Assembly (NCBI GenBank): GCA_033439295.1
Contig: JAVTLE010000017.1
Location: 1,488,001-1,552,000, forward strand
Source: Deuterostichococcus epilithicus
Taxonomy: Eukaryota; Chlorophyta; Trebouxiophyceae; Prasiolales; Stichococcaceae
Reading direction: 5' to 3'
Length of the DNA: 64,000 bases
Shown piece by piece: positions 30,736 to 40,620 of this stretch. A model generated the notes under the pieces. The model was not told the DNA's origin. It saw only the letters and a list, made by a program, of their open reading frames with translations, and searched no databases. The position numbers and the translations under genes are program-made. The first letter of the stretch is position 1; each line of letters begins with the position of its first letter.

Positions 30736-33700
30736 ATGCCGGCCGGGCCCGCCCTGCGCATCAGCCGCTATGACCGCTGGGAAAGCATCTCATTCGGCCA
30801 AGCTTTGGCAGCGCAACCGCGCAGGCGCCTGGTACAGCAGGCTGCACCGGCCACTGAACACACCGAGGAAGCGGCACTGAAAGAATCCGACGAGGCTTTT
30901 GCCCGAATGCAATCGTTGGCCCAGGAATTACGACCTGATCCCGAGAGACCAACATATCATGTTCTCGCCGCGGAAGGAGGTTTGCTCAGCGTGAGTGGTC
31001 CTGACTGAAAACCGACCTCTCAAGGCAGGCTGTCCGCGGTGGCCGCTGTCTGCTCACAGACGGCGAGTAAGAGACAGCAGCGGATTCTCGTCCATCACCG
31101 GTGCCATGAATCTCTCCTGCTGCTCATCGATCGACACGGTGCTGCGGTCCAATTACTCCCGGTCGTGTGGAGCTTGGGGGCTGCGATCGTGCTCAGGAAG
31201 TCGCGAATTGATTGTGTCAATCATTCGCAGGACCCAAGCGGCCCAATCTACCATGACGGCGTTTATCACCTGTGAGTTTTCTGTCTTGCATATGCGCCTG
31301 ATGTCATATGCCACCAAACCTGGGGCAGTCTTGCTGCTTTGGCTTGCTCCGCCCGGGCAATGTACAGATGCTTTGCAGCGCCTCCGTGGTTTGTTTCTGC
31401 AGATAGTCGCTTATTAGAAGGACTTCAACTGCTAACGGCCGCGTATACTCACTGTAACCGCAGGTTCTATCAGCATCTGACAGACTCCTGCGAATGGGAC
31501 TTCGGCGTCATGTGGGGCCACGCTATCAGCCCCGACCTGGTGCACTGGCAGCACCTGCCGCCCGCGCTCCTGCCGACGCCCGGCGGCAGTGATGCCGATG
31601 GCTGCTTCTCCGGCTGCTGCGTCATCGACTCTGATGGCACGCCGACCATCCTGTACACTGGTGTGCGGCTGCGAAGCAACCCAGAGTGCGGGCCGCTGCC
31701 GCCCGTCGAGTGCGACCTCAACCTTTCCTTCCTGGAGAGCCAGCTCAGCGCCACAGCGAACCCAGGTAACCATGTGAGGGAGGTTCAGACCTTGATCTTT
31801 GTCTGCACAAGCTCTGCCGAAGCCTCGTGCTGCTAGCGAATGCACGTCCATGGAAGGACCCAGCCAAATGTCATGCTGCATACACTTAGCAGACTGCACA
31901 GGACACCATCCAAGACAACCTCCAAGAACTTTGCTTCGTTGCTGATCGTCACAGGCGAAGATGGCAAACTGGTGACATGGCGTAAGGCAGAGAAGCCGCT
32001 CATTGCGATGCCTCCGGCAGGCATGCCGCTGGTCGGCTGGCGGGGCCCGTACATCTTTGAGGTAGGCGGCAAGGCCGCCAGTGGGGCATGCTCATAGGCA
32101 GCGGCCTAAAGGGCCAGGGCGGCGCCGTCATGATTTACCGCTCCGACTTCCTCCTCGGCGGTGAGTTATGTCACAGGGCGGTTAGGGCGGTTTGCAGCCC
32201 GACAGGGCCAGGGCGTGATCGGAGCTGGAGTCCGATCCTGCCATTTGCTGTCAGCTAGCATCATTTGCCTGCGCAGACTCATTACAACTGCAGGGGGGCC
32301 TGACCATGCCACGCTGTCTCTTGTCAATGCCACAATGTGCCAAGCTTTCCTCCAACCGCAAGACAGGCACAGCTGGCAGCCTACACCAAAACATATCAAG
32401 GCAGATGAATGGTATACTGGAAAGCAGCAAGTACACACACACAACCTCCTGCAGAGTGGAACTACAGTGGCATGCTGTGCGTGGCAAAGACGACGGACAC
32501 GGGTGCGATGTGGGAGTGCCCGCTACTGCTGGAGCTGCAGACGTTGCCCGACAATGTTTGGCCGCCAGGGCTCGGGCCCCGCACCGCATCCAGCCTGCGC
32601 AGCCCCTCTGGGAGCCACAGGTGATGACATCATGAACGCAGGACGAAGGCCATCTCCATTCGTGAGAATGCTCTATGTGGTACTTTGCGCATCAGCAGAG
32701 CTGGATTTGGGTGTGTCGGCGTTTGGTCCTCTGTGGTGCGCCAATACCCGACAGGTGTGAACGCAGGTGGATCCTGCTCGCAGGTCGTCGGACCAAGACA
32801 CGGGATTGGAGGACCGCGCCGGCGAGGAGCTCGATAACTTCAGGAACGAGTGCCGGCTGTGGGACTCCTTTGAGGAGACGGGCGAGCGCCTACTGTCGCC
32901 GGCATATGCGTCCAGCCGCCCACTGCAGCAGCAGCCTGGGAAGCTGGCGCAGCTGGCTGTGCCAGTGGAACCGCAGCGGCCCAAGCCGGCGTCTGTGCCG
33001 GCACCAGTTTCTGCGCAGCAGCCCAGCCGGCTTTCTGTGGACGCCAAACCACCGCCGCTGCAGCTGCCACCCTTCACGCACTTTATGTGCGTCGCCTGTG
33101 TGGCCGCAATTTGATGTGTGATGTTCAGACAGGCTCTTGTCAGCAATCCCCTCAAATGCTGCTGTGCACGTGTGTCCAAGTGCTGCCTCATGGCAGACAT
33201 GCGGCCATGCTTGACATCAAGTGGAGCTATCGGCCAGGTGTAGGTGGCCTGAAAGAGAGATCCATTTGTTGGTTGCACCTCGATGGACGCCGAATTTTTG
33301 CATGCAGGTGCGTGTCGCCAGACGCGCCGACAAACCCTGTGCTGTACTGGCTGGGGTCCTTCGACTCAAAAGCGACCGAGTTCAAGTTGGAGGGCTCTAA
33401 GGGCCCCATCCGGCTGGACCTGGGCGATGTGCTGTACGCGCCCAAAGTCCAGACAGACGCGCAGGTGCGTTCATACATTGGCATATGCATACGGCTCTGC
33501 AGACAGATGGCATCAATCTTGTTTCATCTAAAAAATGTTTTTCAGGCTGCACAACGGCTTCCTGCTGCTGGTTCACCGCAACCTCACAGCATGTAACCAT
33601 ACCCGGTGTCGACTGCGACCCTTGCCGGGCCTCAGCCTCCCCCTGACACTGGTGCTGTTGTGAGTGCGCAGGGGCGGCATGTGCTGTGGGGGTGGCTGCA

Positions 33701-35496
33701 GGAGCGGCGGACAGCGGGATCCTACGACTACTCGGGCTGCATGACAGTGCCGCGTCTGCTGTACCTCGAGAACGAGCATCTAGTCCAGGTGCATGTGGTT
33801 TCAGGTTCAATGCTGCGGCTAGACACCTCCTGCACAGAATTCGCATTGCCCCGCGTGGTGCGTCTGAGGGCCTGAATGCGTTCTTCGGCAGCACTGCTCG
33901 GCGTTCCACATGCCGCTGCAGTATGCCGGCGGATTTCAGCATCCTGGCTCACACAGCAGGCTACGAACATTGCAAAAGGTCCCACCATGACCCATTCTTG
34001 GCTCATCAGACATAAACCGAGTTGCTCTTGTTGGCATGCCACAGATCCCTATCCCGGAGATCTCGCGACTGCGCACAGGGCAGATGTGGTCGGTGAAAGA
34101 CCTGGACGTGCCCTGCGAGGGCTGTGTCCCGCTGCTTGGCCCCACATCCCTCGCGCTGGATATGAGCATTATCTTGCAGCGGTGTGCCTTCTCTCCCAGC
34201 CGTGCAGACGCCGCTTGTGAGACTCGACTGCTTGGAGCTGACCATGCAAGCGGCGCCGTGGACAGCTGCATGAAACGCTGCATGCAGGAGCGCATGCAAG
34301 GAGGCTTCTGGCCAGCTGCAGCCTGCGCAGGCATGTGGTGTGACTGAAGCAGAAAAGCAACCCGTACCATCCTACCACATAATGCGCGCAGGGGCATGTC
34401 GGACTCGGCGGGGCTGCTGTTCCGGTCGTGGAAGGCAGGCTGTGAGGGCAGCGCCGCCGTCCTGTTTGCATTCGACCGCAACATCCTAGAGGTCGTCTCC
34501 GAGGTGGGCACGGCCCCCATCACCCCGGCCTGGCTCCGACTCTGACGGCCAATCTGCCTTCAGAGCCACTCAGGTAGACAAACTGCATTTCTGCCCCAGT
34601 GCCTCGTATGATGGGCGCGCTCCAGCAGGGCGCGGCATGGACCTGGCGCTACATTATCCGGAGCTGTGGATATGGATCACCGCCCAAGCATGCGGTACGG
34701 CCCACTGTCGGCAAACACGATCATGTGTGCGGCGACAGGGCGGCGGCACGGACCTGGCGCTGACCCCAGAGCTCTGGGAGGACGACGAAAGCGTGCGGCG
34801 CATGGGCGGCCCCACGGAACTGGCGCTGGGGCAGGACGAATGCCACCTGCGCGTGCTGATGGACCACTCGTGCATCGAGGTGTTTGCCGGCACCGGCGAG
34901 GTGCTTTCCACCCGCATCTACAGGTGCGCAGCTGCAGCGCTTCCTTGCTTCTGCTGAGTGAACTGTGTGACATCGTCAGGTCGCTGTTCAGCCGACGCGA
35001 CCCTATGGTGCGACTAGGTTGGGCAGAGCACGTTGCACTGGTAAGCCAGGGCTCCCATGGCTGCTGTGAGATGATAACTGAAATGGGTTCAGTGTTTTCG
35101 ACCAGTATCGGAAGTTGTGCTCATATTTTCACATGTATCATGCTTTACGCGTGCTACCCTGTGCAGAATGGACGTCATCACCCGTTCTTTCAATCACTGT
35201 ACACAAACAGGGGCCATCCGCCGCCGGACGCAGACTCGGGCATCTCATTCATCGCCTTTGGCGGCACAGCTCACGTCGCCGCTGCGGAAGCCTGGGAGAT
35301 GGGCACCATCTGGCGGGCCGACCTGGACTCCTTGGTCGCCAAGGACGTGGCCGCGGTGCCGCCCAAGCCCGCCGCCAGCACACAGCCGCTGCCGCGCAAG
35401 GTGCGCCGCCAGCGCCCTTGCCCATGGCTGCGGCGCCCTTCAAAGCGGCTGCGACGAGCGACGTTCCAGTGCTGTGGAGCACCATCTGGTGTCTAA
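30736..35496 (+). CDS. Glycoside hydrolase family 32 protein (invertase/fructanase-like), frame-broken and active-site variant
   Basis: Twelve exons: 30736-30990, 31231-31271, 31464-31765, 31955-32160, 32455-32620, 32784-33086, 33308-33464, 33672-33788, 34045-34181, 34392-34503, 34739-34923 and 35211-35496 (TAA), about 755 residues. The five-blade propeller is recognisable: [20 protein letters not shown] (usual motif NDPNG), [35 protein letters not shown] and LWGWLQERR. The GH32 beta-sandwich follows with [20 protein letters not shown]32 enzymes hydrolyse sucrose or fructans. The nucleophile Asp (DPSG) and acid/base Glu (WEC) are present, but the transition-state Asp of RDP is Gly. One base is missing near 32078: frame and exon phase only agree downstream ([10 protein letters not shown]) if a base is restored. 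A Pro/Gln-rich insert follows the WEC exon. No signal peptide is evident. It is either a decaying gene or a draft error plus a non-hydrolytic homologue. Confidence 0.85.
34625..34670 (+). repeat. Intronic echo of GH32 exon 11 start
   Basis: The stretch gcagggcgcggcatggacctggcgct encodes [11 protein letters not shown] and copies the exon 11 start at 34739 (acagggcggcggcacggacctggcgct, [10 protein letters not shown]), about 110 bases upstream. It includes the acceptor. Confidence 0.75.
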
Positions 35497-35687
35497 TTCA
35501 ACAGTCCGCCTAGTGAAACAAAGTCGCAGCTTGTAAAACAAGCCTGGGCGTCGATGGCAGATACTCTGGCAACATGTCAGCATTGTCATTGTGACAACGG
35601 TGGTCACAATGGTGTCTGCAGCAGCTTCATGGAGGAGGGACGTTGGCACAGCTGCAGTTGCGCAGCATTGCTCAGGAGCAGCTGCTC

Positions 35688-36665
35688 ATGCTAATGGCGC
35701 ACCTTTCAGCTGTGCAGCTGGCCGCAGCGGCGGAGGCAGAGGCGCCTACAGGCCCACAGCGTCCGGTGGGTCGGCAGCCGGTGGACGTGGAGGGGTCTTT
35801 CGGAACTGTTGTAACACCGGACCTTGCTGCGGAGGCGAGAACCACGGTTGTGACTGGCAACGCCTGTTGTCTTATGGCTAGGTGCACTGCGAGAGGGTGC
35901 TAGAGGGGAGTTCATCCAGCAGGGGGTTCGGCAGACAGCCGCTGCCACTTGGTAGGGTGGCCACATCCGACCCAAGAGCATCTGCTATGCTGCACATGCA
36001 GGAGCTGCTGCAGGGTGTTCTCCACACACTGGCAGCCGGTGCCGGTGAGGATCAGGCAGCGGCCATCGACAGACTGTTAGGTTGGCTGGAGCCGCACCGC
36101 ACCGCCGTCAAGCACATTGGCGACCAGCTGGTGGCAGCTGGAATGGCAGAAAGACTGCTGTCGCTGACGCATGGCAGTGATCGCAGCCTGAAGGCAAGTG
36201 TAATGTGTTTTAGTGGGGATGGCCGCTGACTGGACCATGTTTCTGTGCGCCCAAACTAGCAGCAAACAAGCGGGGAGCATCAGCACACTGATACCCTCGC
36301 CTCCCTACCCCCCTTCCCCTCATATTTGCTGTGTGCATCTTTGACGTGCTTGCAAGCAGACTGCTGTTGAGAGTCGTGATCGGCAGGGCCTCATGGAGAC
36401 ACTTGCGGCCCGTGAGCCAGGCCTCACCAGCCTGACAGTGCCGCAGATGCGAGCGGATGCGGTGATTGCGGAGCTGGTGGAGGCGAGCGAGGACCTGTGG
36501 AACGCGATCATGCCAACCGTGAAGCGTGAGCTGGAGGAAGAAATGGTACGGTGTTCAGGCCTCCTGTGCTGTGGCTCCGCTGGGACAGGGCAGAAGTTCA
36601 TGCGAGGCTTGCAACTGCAGGCCGCAGCTGCTCGGCACCTGGCTGCTGATGCTGCGGTGATGTGA
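35688..36665 (+). CDS. Unrecognised helical protein, 5' end uncertain
   Basis: Modelled exons: 35688-35834, 36002-36193, 36360-36545 and 36621-36665 (stop TGA), all phase 0. The chain is helical and charged: DQAAAIDRLLGWLEPHRTAV, KHIGDQLVAAGMAERLLSL, MRADAVIAELVEASEDLW, IMPTVKRELEEEM and a terminal ARHLAADAAVM. Two junctions need GC donors (AG|GCGAGA at 35835 and AG|GCAAGT at 36194). A related copy of the first exon at 37560-37935 has AG|GTGAGA at the first of these, supporting that boundary. The first in-frame ATG is used as start, but the frame is open further left and upstream exons may exist. No domain is recognised. The last two exons are duplicated downstream. Confidence 0.55.
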
Positions 36666-36840
36666 CCTTTGCGGCCGCTGGCTGGGGCACTCCGCCCCTT
36701 GCCATGGCACTACGCCGCTAGACGCTGATGACCTCGCCGGGCGCATAGGACTGTTGCTGTTCACAGTCGTGAGCGGCAGGGCTTGACAGAATGAAACGGG
36801 GCATGTGGCTCACGCCTCACTAGAGTCTGCCATGCCGCAG

Positions 36841-37074
36841 ATGCGGGCGGATGCGGTGATCTCGCAGCTGGTGGAGGCGAGCGAGGACCTGTGGAACGTG
36901 ATCATGCCGACCGTGAAGCGTCAGCTGGAGGAAGAAATGGTATGTATCAGGCCTCCTGTGCTGTGGCTCCACTGGGACATGGCCTCGAGGCTAGAATGCA
37001 CGAGGCTGGTGTGAGTTTTGCGTGATCAGGCCGCAGCTACTCGGCACCTGGCTGCTGATGCTGCCGTGCTGTGA
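36841..37074 (+). pseudogene. Tandem copy of the last two exons of the upstream helical-protein gene
   Basis: The copies are 36841-36939 (MRADAVISQLVEASEDLW through RQLEEEM, donor gtatgt) and 37030-37074 (ATRHLAADAAVL, stop TGA). They match exons at 36442-36545 and 36621-36665 with few differences. Both keep acceptors, donor, phase 0 and open frames. The intron and flanks are also similar, giving a unit of about 410 bases. They could serve as alternative terminal exons or be the remnant of a duplicated gene; upstream exons are missing from this copy. Confidence 0.65.
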
Positions 37075-37559
37075 CCGTTGCAGCCGCTAGCCATGGCACT
37101 CCGCCTCTTGCCATGGCACTGCGCCTTCACATAATCCTAATTCGCTGGCGCTGTGGGCTGTTGCTGATACCCCACGGCAGTACAGTAGAGCTCCCTCATT
37201 GGCCACAAGAGGCGGGCCTGGACATGCCATCATTGGGCTGGCCCTCTTGCGTCTGCCACAGGCTTCCATTATTTGATTGCGAGCTGGCTCCGCAGCAGCT
37301 GCTGGAGATGAGCCCTTGAGCATGAGACCGTGGTGCCGTTGTTGTATATCACGGCTTCTCCAAATTTTTGGTTGGCAGTGCGTCATGGCAGTGCCCCGTC
37401 CGACCCAGATGCACTGATCTGACGTGGGCTCCGGGATCTGGCCAGGCTCTTTGTAGGGCATGGGTGTCAGGTAGGTCAACATTGGGTGTGGCAGCTCAGC
37501 CGGTTGGTGATCCCCAGTGAATGCCCTGTGCACGGACAGATAACCCGTTGCATGCATGG

Positions 37560-37935
37560 CAGGTCCTTCTCCAACTGCAATTGCGCAGGTCTCACTCTGC
37601 TGCTGCGCACATTGTTGCCTTTTCGAGGTCTGCCTAGTGGAGCAGGTAAGGTCGCCGTTGTGTGTTCCTGGGCGTCACTGGCAGCTAGATCAACGTCAGA
37701 AAAGCATCTCATATTGGGTGCCGAACTCTTCATTGTAAGGCGGGACGGCGGCCAGCTCGGCTGCAGGTGCAAGCAGTGCTCGGGGCCAGCTGCCCCTGCT
37801 GACGCCACACCGTTCAGCTGTGCAGGAGACCTTGAAGGCGGAGGCACCTGCAGGCCAACCGCAACATACTATGGAACAGCAGCCGGCAGGCATGGAGGGG
37901 TCTCCCGCAGCGGCTCTGGCACAGGACCTCGCCGT
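37560..37935 (+). pseudogene. Degenerate copy of the helical-protein gene first exon
   Basis: Blocks at 37565-37590 and 37795-37935 parallel 35645-35834. They encode SAVQETLKAEAPAGQPQ and PAGMEGSPAAALAQDLAVKA beside SAVQ...EAEAPTGPQ and VDVEGSFGTVVTPDLAAEA. It ends at AG|GTGAGA where the upstream exon has AG|GCGAGA. The left part is broken up. It sits immediately 5' of the RRM gene, which may use it as leader sequence. Confidence 0.5.
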
Positions 37936-38001
37936 CAAGGCAGAGGTGAGACGCATTCGGGCAGCTACCCGGGAGCTGATAGCCACCCGCCGGTGCTGAA
38001 C

Positions 38002-38942
38002 ATGGCGGGAATGAATATGGGGGCGCGTGGCATGCAAACCCCCCGGCAGCAGCGGCCGCTGCTCACGCTGGGCAGCATGGGTGATCATGGCTATTCGGGC
38101 CCGCAGCAGCAGCTGCAGTGGGCCCGCCGCGGCAGCGGCGGTCGGCCGGGCGGCGGCGTCATGGACTGGCGGCCACTGCCGGGCAAGCCCGGCGTCTCCA
38201 GCGGTCTACAGGTGGGGCGCCAATCGCAGCTGGCAGTGCTGTATGTGAAACAACTGCGTTAAGTGAAGGCACCTTGCGAGCTGATGCATAGATGTTTCTG
38301 CCAGCGGAATGACATTGGGCCGCCGCGGCCTTGCTGATTGTTGAGCTCGTGTGCGATGTGCCTCTGCTGGACCGCAATGCGGACACAGGAAGCGTCAGCG
38401 CTGATATGTAATGAGTATAGGCGGGCGCGCTTTGGGCAGCCCTGTCAACAGTAACAGCTGTATCATGAACCTGAAAGCTGGTGTATGCAGGTGGTCGTTC
38501 ACAACTTGCCCTGGACGTGCACGGGGCAAGAGCTGAAGGACGCATTCAAAGAGGCGGGGGTCGCCAACATCGAACGCGCAGACATTGGCATCGACAGCAG
38601 CGGTCGGTCCAGGTATGGACCGCTGCAGCATGTGAGCAGCCCCTGCATTGCAGGTGGCCTCAGGGTGACATCTGTCGAACTGATGCTCACAGGCTGCCGC
38701 TTCGCGGCGCAGGTGTACATTCGTGCCAGGTGCCGACAGGATGTCCGGCAGGTGCAGGCTGCTTTCCTGCCGCGCTGCTGGACTTCAGTTCCATACTGAT
38801 CCAGTGCTCGACCCTACACTGCAGGGGCTTCGGCACGGTGTCCTTTCCGACGAAGCAGGACGCAATAGTAGCGGTCGAGACGATGGACAATGCAGATATC
38901 GGGGGGCGGGCCGTCACTGTCCGCATTGACCGCTTTGCCTGA
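38002..38942 (+). CDS. Single-RRM RNA-binding protein with Gly/Arg/Gln-rich N-terminus
   Basis: Three exons: 38002-38211, 38491-38612 and 38825-38942 (stop TGA), 450 bases, 149 residues, phases consistent. The N-terminal 70 residues are low-complexity (MAGMNMGARGMQTPRQQR, RRGSGGRPGGG). The RRM has RNP2 VVHNLPW, an acidic helix (ELKDAFKEAG), RNP1 RGFGTVSF split by an intron after the first Arg codon, and ends in VTVRIDRFA at the extreme C-terminus. The arrangement resembles hnRNP M/Gbp2-like single RRMs, which bind mRNA in nucleus and cytoplasm. The start is the first ATG of the open frame. The frame is also open upstream through a Gly/Arg-rich stretch (37820-38000), so the protein could begin earlier. 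No targeting peptide is apparent. Confidence 0.82.
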
Positions 38943-39439
38943 TGCGTGGGCGTCCGGCAGCCCGGCGTCATGCAAACGGCACTATCCTTGTGGCGGAAAC
39001 AGGTTAGCAGCAATGCCAGTGTCTCTGTAAGAGGTGTTGCATCAACGGATTGTACGCCGTGAGCTCTCCCTGCAGTTGGCGGCGGGGCAGTCGCCAGGGT
39101 ATGCGCACTGCTGCGGCATTGCACATTGGTCCAGCGTTCATCCCCTCTCGAGGCACAGTCCTGAGCCAATGTTTTCGCGCCTGATGCTCGGTGGGACGTC
39201 CTTGGGCAGCCCCTTGAGATTGTTGATCGGGACCCCCTTTGATCATCGAGTGGCTCGGCCCAACAAAATTTGGCTTGTTTTCGGAGGACCATCATGCAGC
39301 GTGCCTGTGTGACTCGAGAGGTCTGGCCTATCACAGGGGTTTGCCTGGATAGACCCTCCCTAGCCATGCATTGTCGTGCGGCAGGCCAAGCAGGCATGCA
39401 TCGCCACAACCGTGCGCGATCCTCCCTGCAGCAGTTGTA
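38943..39439. other. Intergenic stretch, no gene recognised
   Basis: About 500 bases between the RRM gene stop and the start of the TAF12-like partial copy. It should hold the RRM gene's 3' UTR. No further feature is seen. Confidence 0.45.
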
Positions 39440-40375
39440 ATGGACAGACACTTCGACCTGCCGCAGGCAGCGCAGCGGGCGATGCAGCAGGCAACACAGC
39501 AGGTGGCGCAGCAGGCTTACAAAGGCCCCGAGTGGACGGCTCGATGTCGGCAGATGGCATCCTGCCAGCAGGCGCGCAGCTGCCGGCCTCAGGCTACGTC
39601 CCGATGCTTCGCACGCCGGTCGCAGCAGCGCAGGTGCGCGTCAGTGGCGTTGTCCTTTAAAATATCTCGCCTCAAACCTGCCTTTCGTCATGATGCCATG
39701 CTGACTGAGCCGCACGCGCCACCTCTTGTTGCTGCCACCCCCTGCGCCCGCCGGCGACGCTGCCACACGGGCATCCTCTAGTGCAGCGTGCAGACGGTCC
39801 CTACGGGCTGCCGCTGAACCATTCAGCGCAGGCGTGTGCGGCCGCGCCCGCTTCGACGGCGGTCCTGTGTCTGGCTGGCGATTGCAGCAGCAGGCAATCC
39901 ATCGAGTTCTCCGTTTCCGGCAGTTACAACTGCAAATCTGCAGGGGTCTGGCAGGGGCTAGAGACCGGAGGCACAGCGGCATTCATGCTGGGTCTGGACC
40001 CACTTCAAAGAATGTGGCGAGGAGACCACCTCTGCCGCTGTCGCGCCAGTGCAATTGTCTTTTTCCAGGGTCGTCTATTGTCTTCGCTACCAGGACGCAA
40101 CCCACATGCAGCACGAGCCCGGCATCTGGAGCCCAGTCCCCTCTCAGTCCCGATCCCTGCTCTTGCTCGGCTTTTGACCCACCTGTGGTTTCGTCCTGCA
40201 AACCAGTGCGCTGCTGCTGGCAAACCGTAAGACGGCGTGGCGGGCGGAAGCGGACTGCTGGCGCCGGCGGTGCTGCAGGCGTTGCTTCGGGACATCAGCC
40301 CGACAAACAGTGAGAGAGCCAGAGTTCTGGCTAGAGGTTTTGCCCCTTGAGGGAGAGCAACGGCTGCAGGTATGC
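39440..40375 (+). pseudogene. Degenerate partial copy of the TAF12-like gene
   Basis: This stretch aligns with 26050-27000 over its whole length in the same orientation, exons and introns alike. It has the exon 4 region (CGACCTGCCGCAG then an AAQRAMQQ reading), the exon 5 region (PYGLPLNHSAQA) and the exon 6 region (GGSGLLAPAVLQALLRDI), then the start of the next intron. Several reading frames are interrupted, and both the Q-rich first exons and the histone-fold exon are absent. It is therefore a DNA-level duplicate and not a retrocopy. It preserves cag|gtgcgc where the live gene has cag|gcgcgc after exon 4. Confidence 0.85.
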
Positions 40376-40620
40376 ATTGAGCAGCAATTGGCGCAGGAAT
40401 GCATGATGGCGAGCGGAGCCGCAAAATGGGCCTGCTGCTGCTGCCTTGGCAACGCCCTGAAAAGGTAAAGCCGTGGCTGCGGCGCCTGCAATTGATGTTG
40501 ACGTTGCTTTCCAATCCAACCCCTTCCAATGCATCTGCAAGTGCGCTACAGCCTCTTCCGCATGACCGACTGCACTCGGTTGCCTGCCGGCAACTGCCGG
40601 GTGGCCGCGCTGGAGACACT

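Noticed and set aside
35640-35880. Gly/Arg-rich (RGG-like) frame as the true coding frame of the first helical-protein exon
   Set aside because: That frame ends at a stop without a donor. The alternative frame ends at AG|GCGAGA, joins the next exon in phase, and its copy at 37935 has AG|GTGAGA.
38700-38760. Possible extra exon inside the second intron of the RRM gene
   Set aside because: The flanking exons already join RNP1 perfectly (GRSR then GFGTVSF); an extra exon would split the motif.
39440-40375. Partial TAF12-like block as a processed retrocopy
   Set aside because: Introns are copied along with exons and there is no poly-A tail, so it is a DNA duplicate.
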